A stretch of DNA of 64,000 nucleotides, taken from contig BEXV01000051.1 in NCBI GenBank assembly GCA_003118195.1, positions 141,252 through 205,251 on the forward strand, in the 5' to 3' direction. The position numbers and the translations under genes were made by a program. Position 1 is the stretch's first letter. Every line of letters begins with the position of its first letter. Below, piece after piece: positions 62,281-64,000 of this stretch. The notes under the pieces were generated by a model, which ran no database searches, had not been told where the DNA came from, and saw nothing but the letters and a program-made list of their open reading frames with translations. Origin of the DNA: Hemicentrotus pulcherrimus. Its lineage: Eukaryota; Echinodermata; Echinoidea; Camarodonta; Strongylocentrotidae.

Positions 62281-62442
62281 TGAGAGCTGGAAGGACATTA
62301 ACTCATATCGTCCTTGTTTTCACGAAGTGACGGTAGTGAGGAAAATCGTAATGCAAAGTGAATGCAATTTTTTTTCACTACCGTCACTTCGTGAAAACAG
62401 CGACGATATAATGAGTCAATGTCCATGTGGCTTCCAACATAT
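62281..62442. mobile_element. Foldback element with 25-bp perfect inner stem
   Basis: 62315-62339 and 62375-62399 are perfect inverted repeats (core ACGAAGTGACGGTAGTGA) around a 35-nt loop. Outside them CATTAACTCATATCGTC matches CATTGACTCATTATATCGTC in inverted form, and the left end carries the hairpin-family arm TGAGAGCTGGAAGGACATTA. It may be a longer member from which the 70-nt hairpins derive. Confidence 0.75.
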
Positions 62443-64000
62443 AAACCATTTGGTTAAGAACAAACTATACACTCTATCTATGACATTCTTTGATACATCT
62501 TACTGCCATCAAATGCCGACTGTCATATCAAAACACTTGACAACCCCTTCTGCTACCCTTCGAGAAACTGAAAACTATAACTGACATTTACAGCAGAAAT
62601 CTAGACTTATTCATCAGATTGCGGGCCTAATCTAGTCATTCTCCTGCTCACCGCCTCCTTTTCCCGACATCATCTCCATTATTCATGAAAACAGGGAGGT
62701 TTTGACGTCTCGAGTAGAGGCAATGGATCGGGTAGGTATAGGGCATGGCGCCAATGGTGCACTGCCGTACTTGATCTGCCTTAGGCTTCAAGATGCAAAG
62801 ATTATTCTCTCCACTCTTCTAAACTCTGCTGTTTCATTTACTGGCTATCAAGTTCTCTTCAAAGTGACCATGACTTGCAGCTATGTGTAATGCTCAGTTC
62901 TATAACCAAACAAACCCTTAAAATTTGGGCTTGGGTAAGCAAATGGTTACAGCAGATATCGTATTGTAGCGATCCAAGAAAATGAATTACCTCAGAATAA
63001 AACAAAAAATCAATCAAACAAAAGTCTTTGCAATTGCGATTATTATATATTACTGCTGTACTAGTCCTAAGAACCCATCTCATGCATGATAAACAAATCA
63101 AATATAATTTCAGCAAATTTTTGGTAAAAGATTAGCTTGAACTGATGTCTATCAGGTTTCACTGTATAAACCCTCAAGCATTTAAGTGATAAGACCCTAT
63201 GTCATATCACTGCATTTTTCTTCTACATGTATTCAGATCTTTACTGTTCAAATCTTACAGAGAATAAGCTCAGAGAATCATAACACCATATGCATATTTA
63301 TTCAATGAATTCAACTTGTATCCATCCAGGTAATGGAATGTGAAAAATCCACAAGGTTTGTCAGTGAAGACCACTGCTAAACCAAACCTAAGGATTATTG
63401 CATGCTCATGGCCAGCGCTTGAGGGTGTTTGTCAAACAAACTAACAAAAAGTGGTCACATGACATGGGTCTGGGGTGACAGATGTTCCTTGTGACGACGA
63501 TCAAACACCATGTTTGCACAACTCGTCTCTTGCCAATTTAAACACACAATCTATCATAATTATCGTCTGCGGCTAAATCATTTTAACGATTGCGTGATTG
63601 TGCAACATTTCATGTGGGTGCAAACAAACCAGTCAATCACACACAGGTGCAATATGCTCTAAATTAGTCCACATGAAATCATATGATGGAATGTTGAATA
63701 CTCCTTTTATATGCCATGCATCATACCTATTAGAAGCTTAAAGAAATATATTCCTGACACTTACCGGTATTATGTATTACAAATGCATCACATTTTCTCA
63801 AATGTACATACATGTAGTAGTGCCATTATAATTCATTACAGAAATGTGTATGGTGCAATTACAATTACCAGTACCAATATGTTGCCTCTTTGAACTGATT
63901 ACAAAATAACAATTTATGTAAACATCCCTTCTCCTTAAACGAATACAGACATCCTACGTCAATAATCCATCATGCAGCTAGTTTGTTTTATGTGATATTA

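Larger units (their letters stand above)
59214..64000 (-). other. Upstream neurexin intron (SS1 region)
   Basis: No exon with LNS1, EGF1 or linker sequence was recognised on the minus strand, and no plus-strand gene. Donor-like sites at about 59847, 60428 and 63765 lack matching in-frame exons. It contains the foldback repeat at 62281 and a SINE tail at about 61836. Confidence 0.7.

Overview
The window looks like AT-rich nuclear DNA of a marine deuterostome. My best guess is a sea urchin or another echinoderm, from the intron-rich gene structure, the many short inverted-repeat transposons with TTAA or TA target sites, the tRNA-derived SINE pieces and the short N joins typical of a polymorphic draft genome. 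The species is inference.

About 51 kb (8444-59213, minus strand) is most of an alpha-neurexin gene. Fourteen exons, with splice sites and phases that all agree, give 3,890 nt of continuous coding sequence (about 1,295 residues plus stop). From 5' to 3' on the minus strand they encode LNS2, LNS3, EGF2, LNS4, LNS5, EGF3, LNS6, a mucin-like stalk with two cysteine loops, one transmembrane helix and a cytoplasmic tail ending in the PDZ ligand EWYV. LNS1, EGF1 and the signal peptide must lie beyond base 64000. No beta-neurexin first exon was found. Two further microexons (21 and 18 nt) and two weaker candidates (39 and 36 nt) sit in introns with good splice sites, lengths divisible by three and the right phase.

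Layout by position: 1-1250 holds a plus-strand TMEM35-family (NACHO-like) membrane protein gene, convergent with neurexin. 1250-8440 is intergenic or neurexin 3' UTR, with a TTAA element, a SINE, a CAT-rich microsatellite and three short hairpin repeats. 8444-17947 holds the clustered 3' exons (stalk, LNS6, EGF3, LNS5). 17948-29467 holds LNS4, EGF2 and LNS3. 29468-56653 is two giant introns of about 13.5 kb each, separated by the 177-nt LNS2/LNS3 exon and rich in repeats, including a 497-bp TTAA foldback element, a 378-bp TTAA element and a dead LINE fragment beside an N join. 56654-59213 holds LNS2. 59214-64000 is intron with a foldback element.

Both genes have synaptic relatives: neurexins are presynaptic adhesion receptors, and TMEM35A is a nicotinic receptor chaperone. 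The most interesting signals are the microexon candidates, an RGD plus polybasic insert in LNS6, a duplicated Gly-Ser-Gly-Cys loop in the stalk, a family of about 70-nt hairpin repeats in at least a dozen places, and a tRNA-like segment inside a TA-flanked element 33 bp from an exon.
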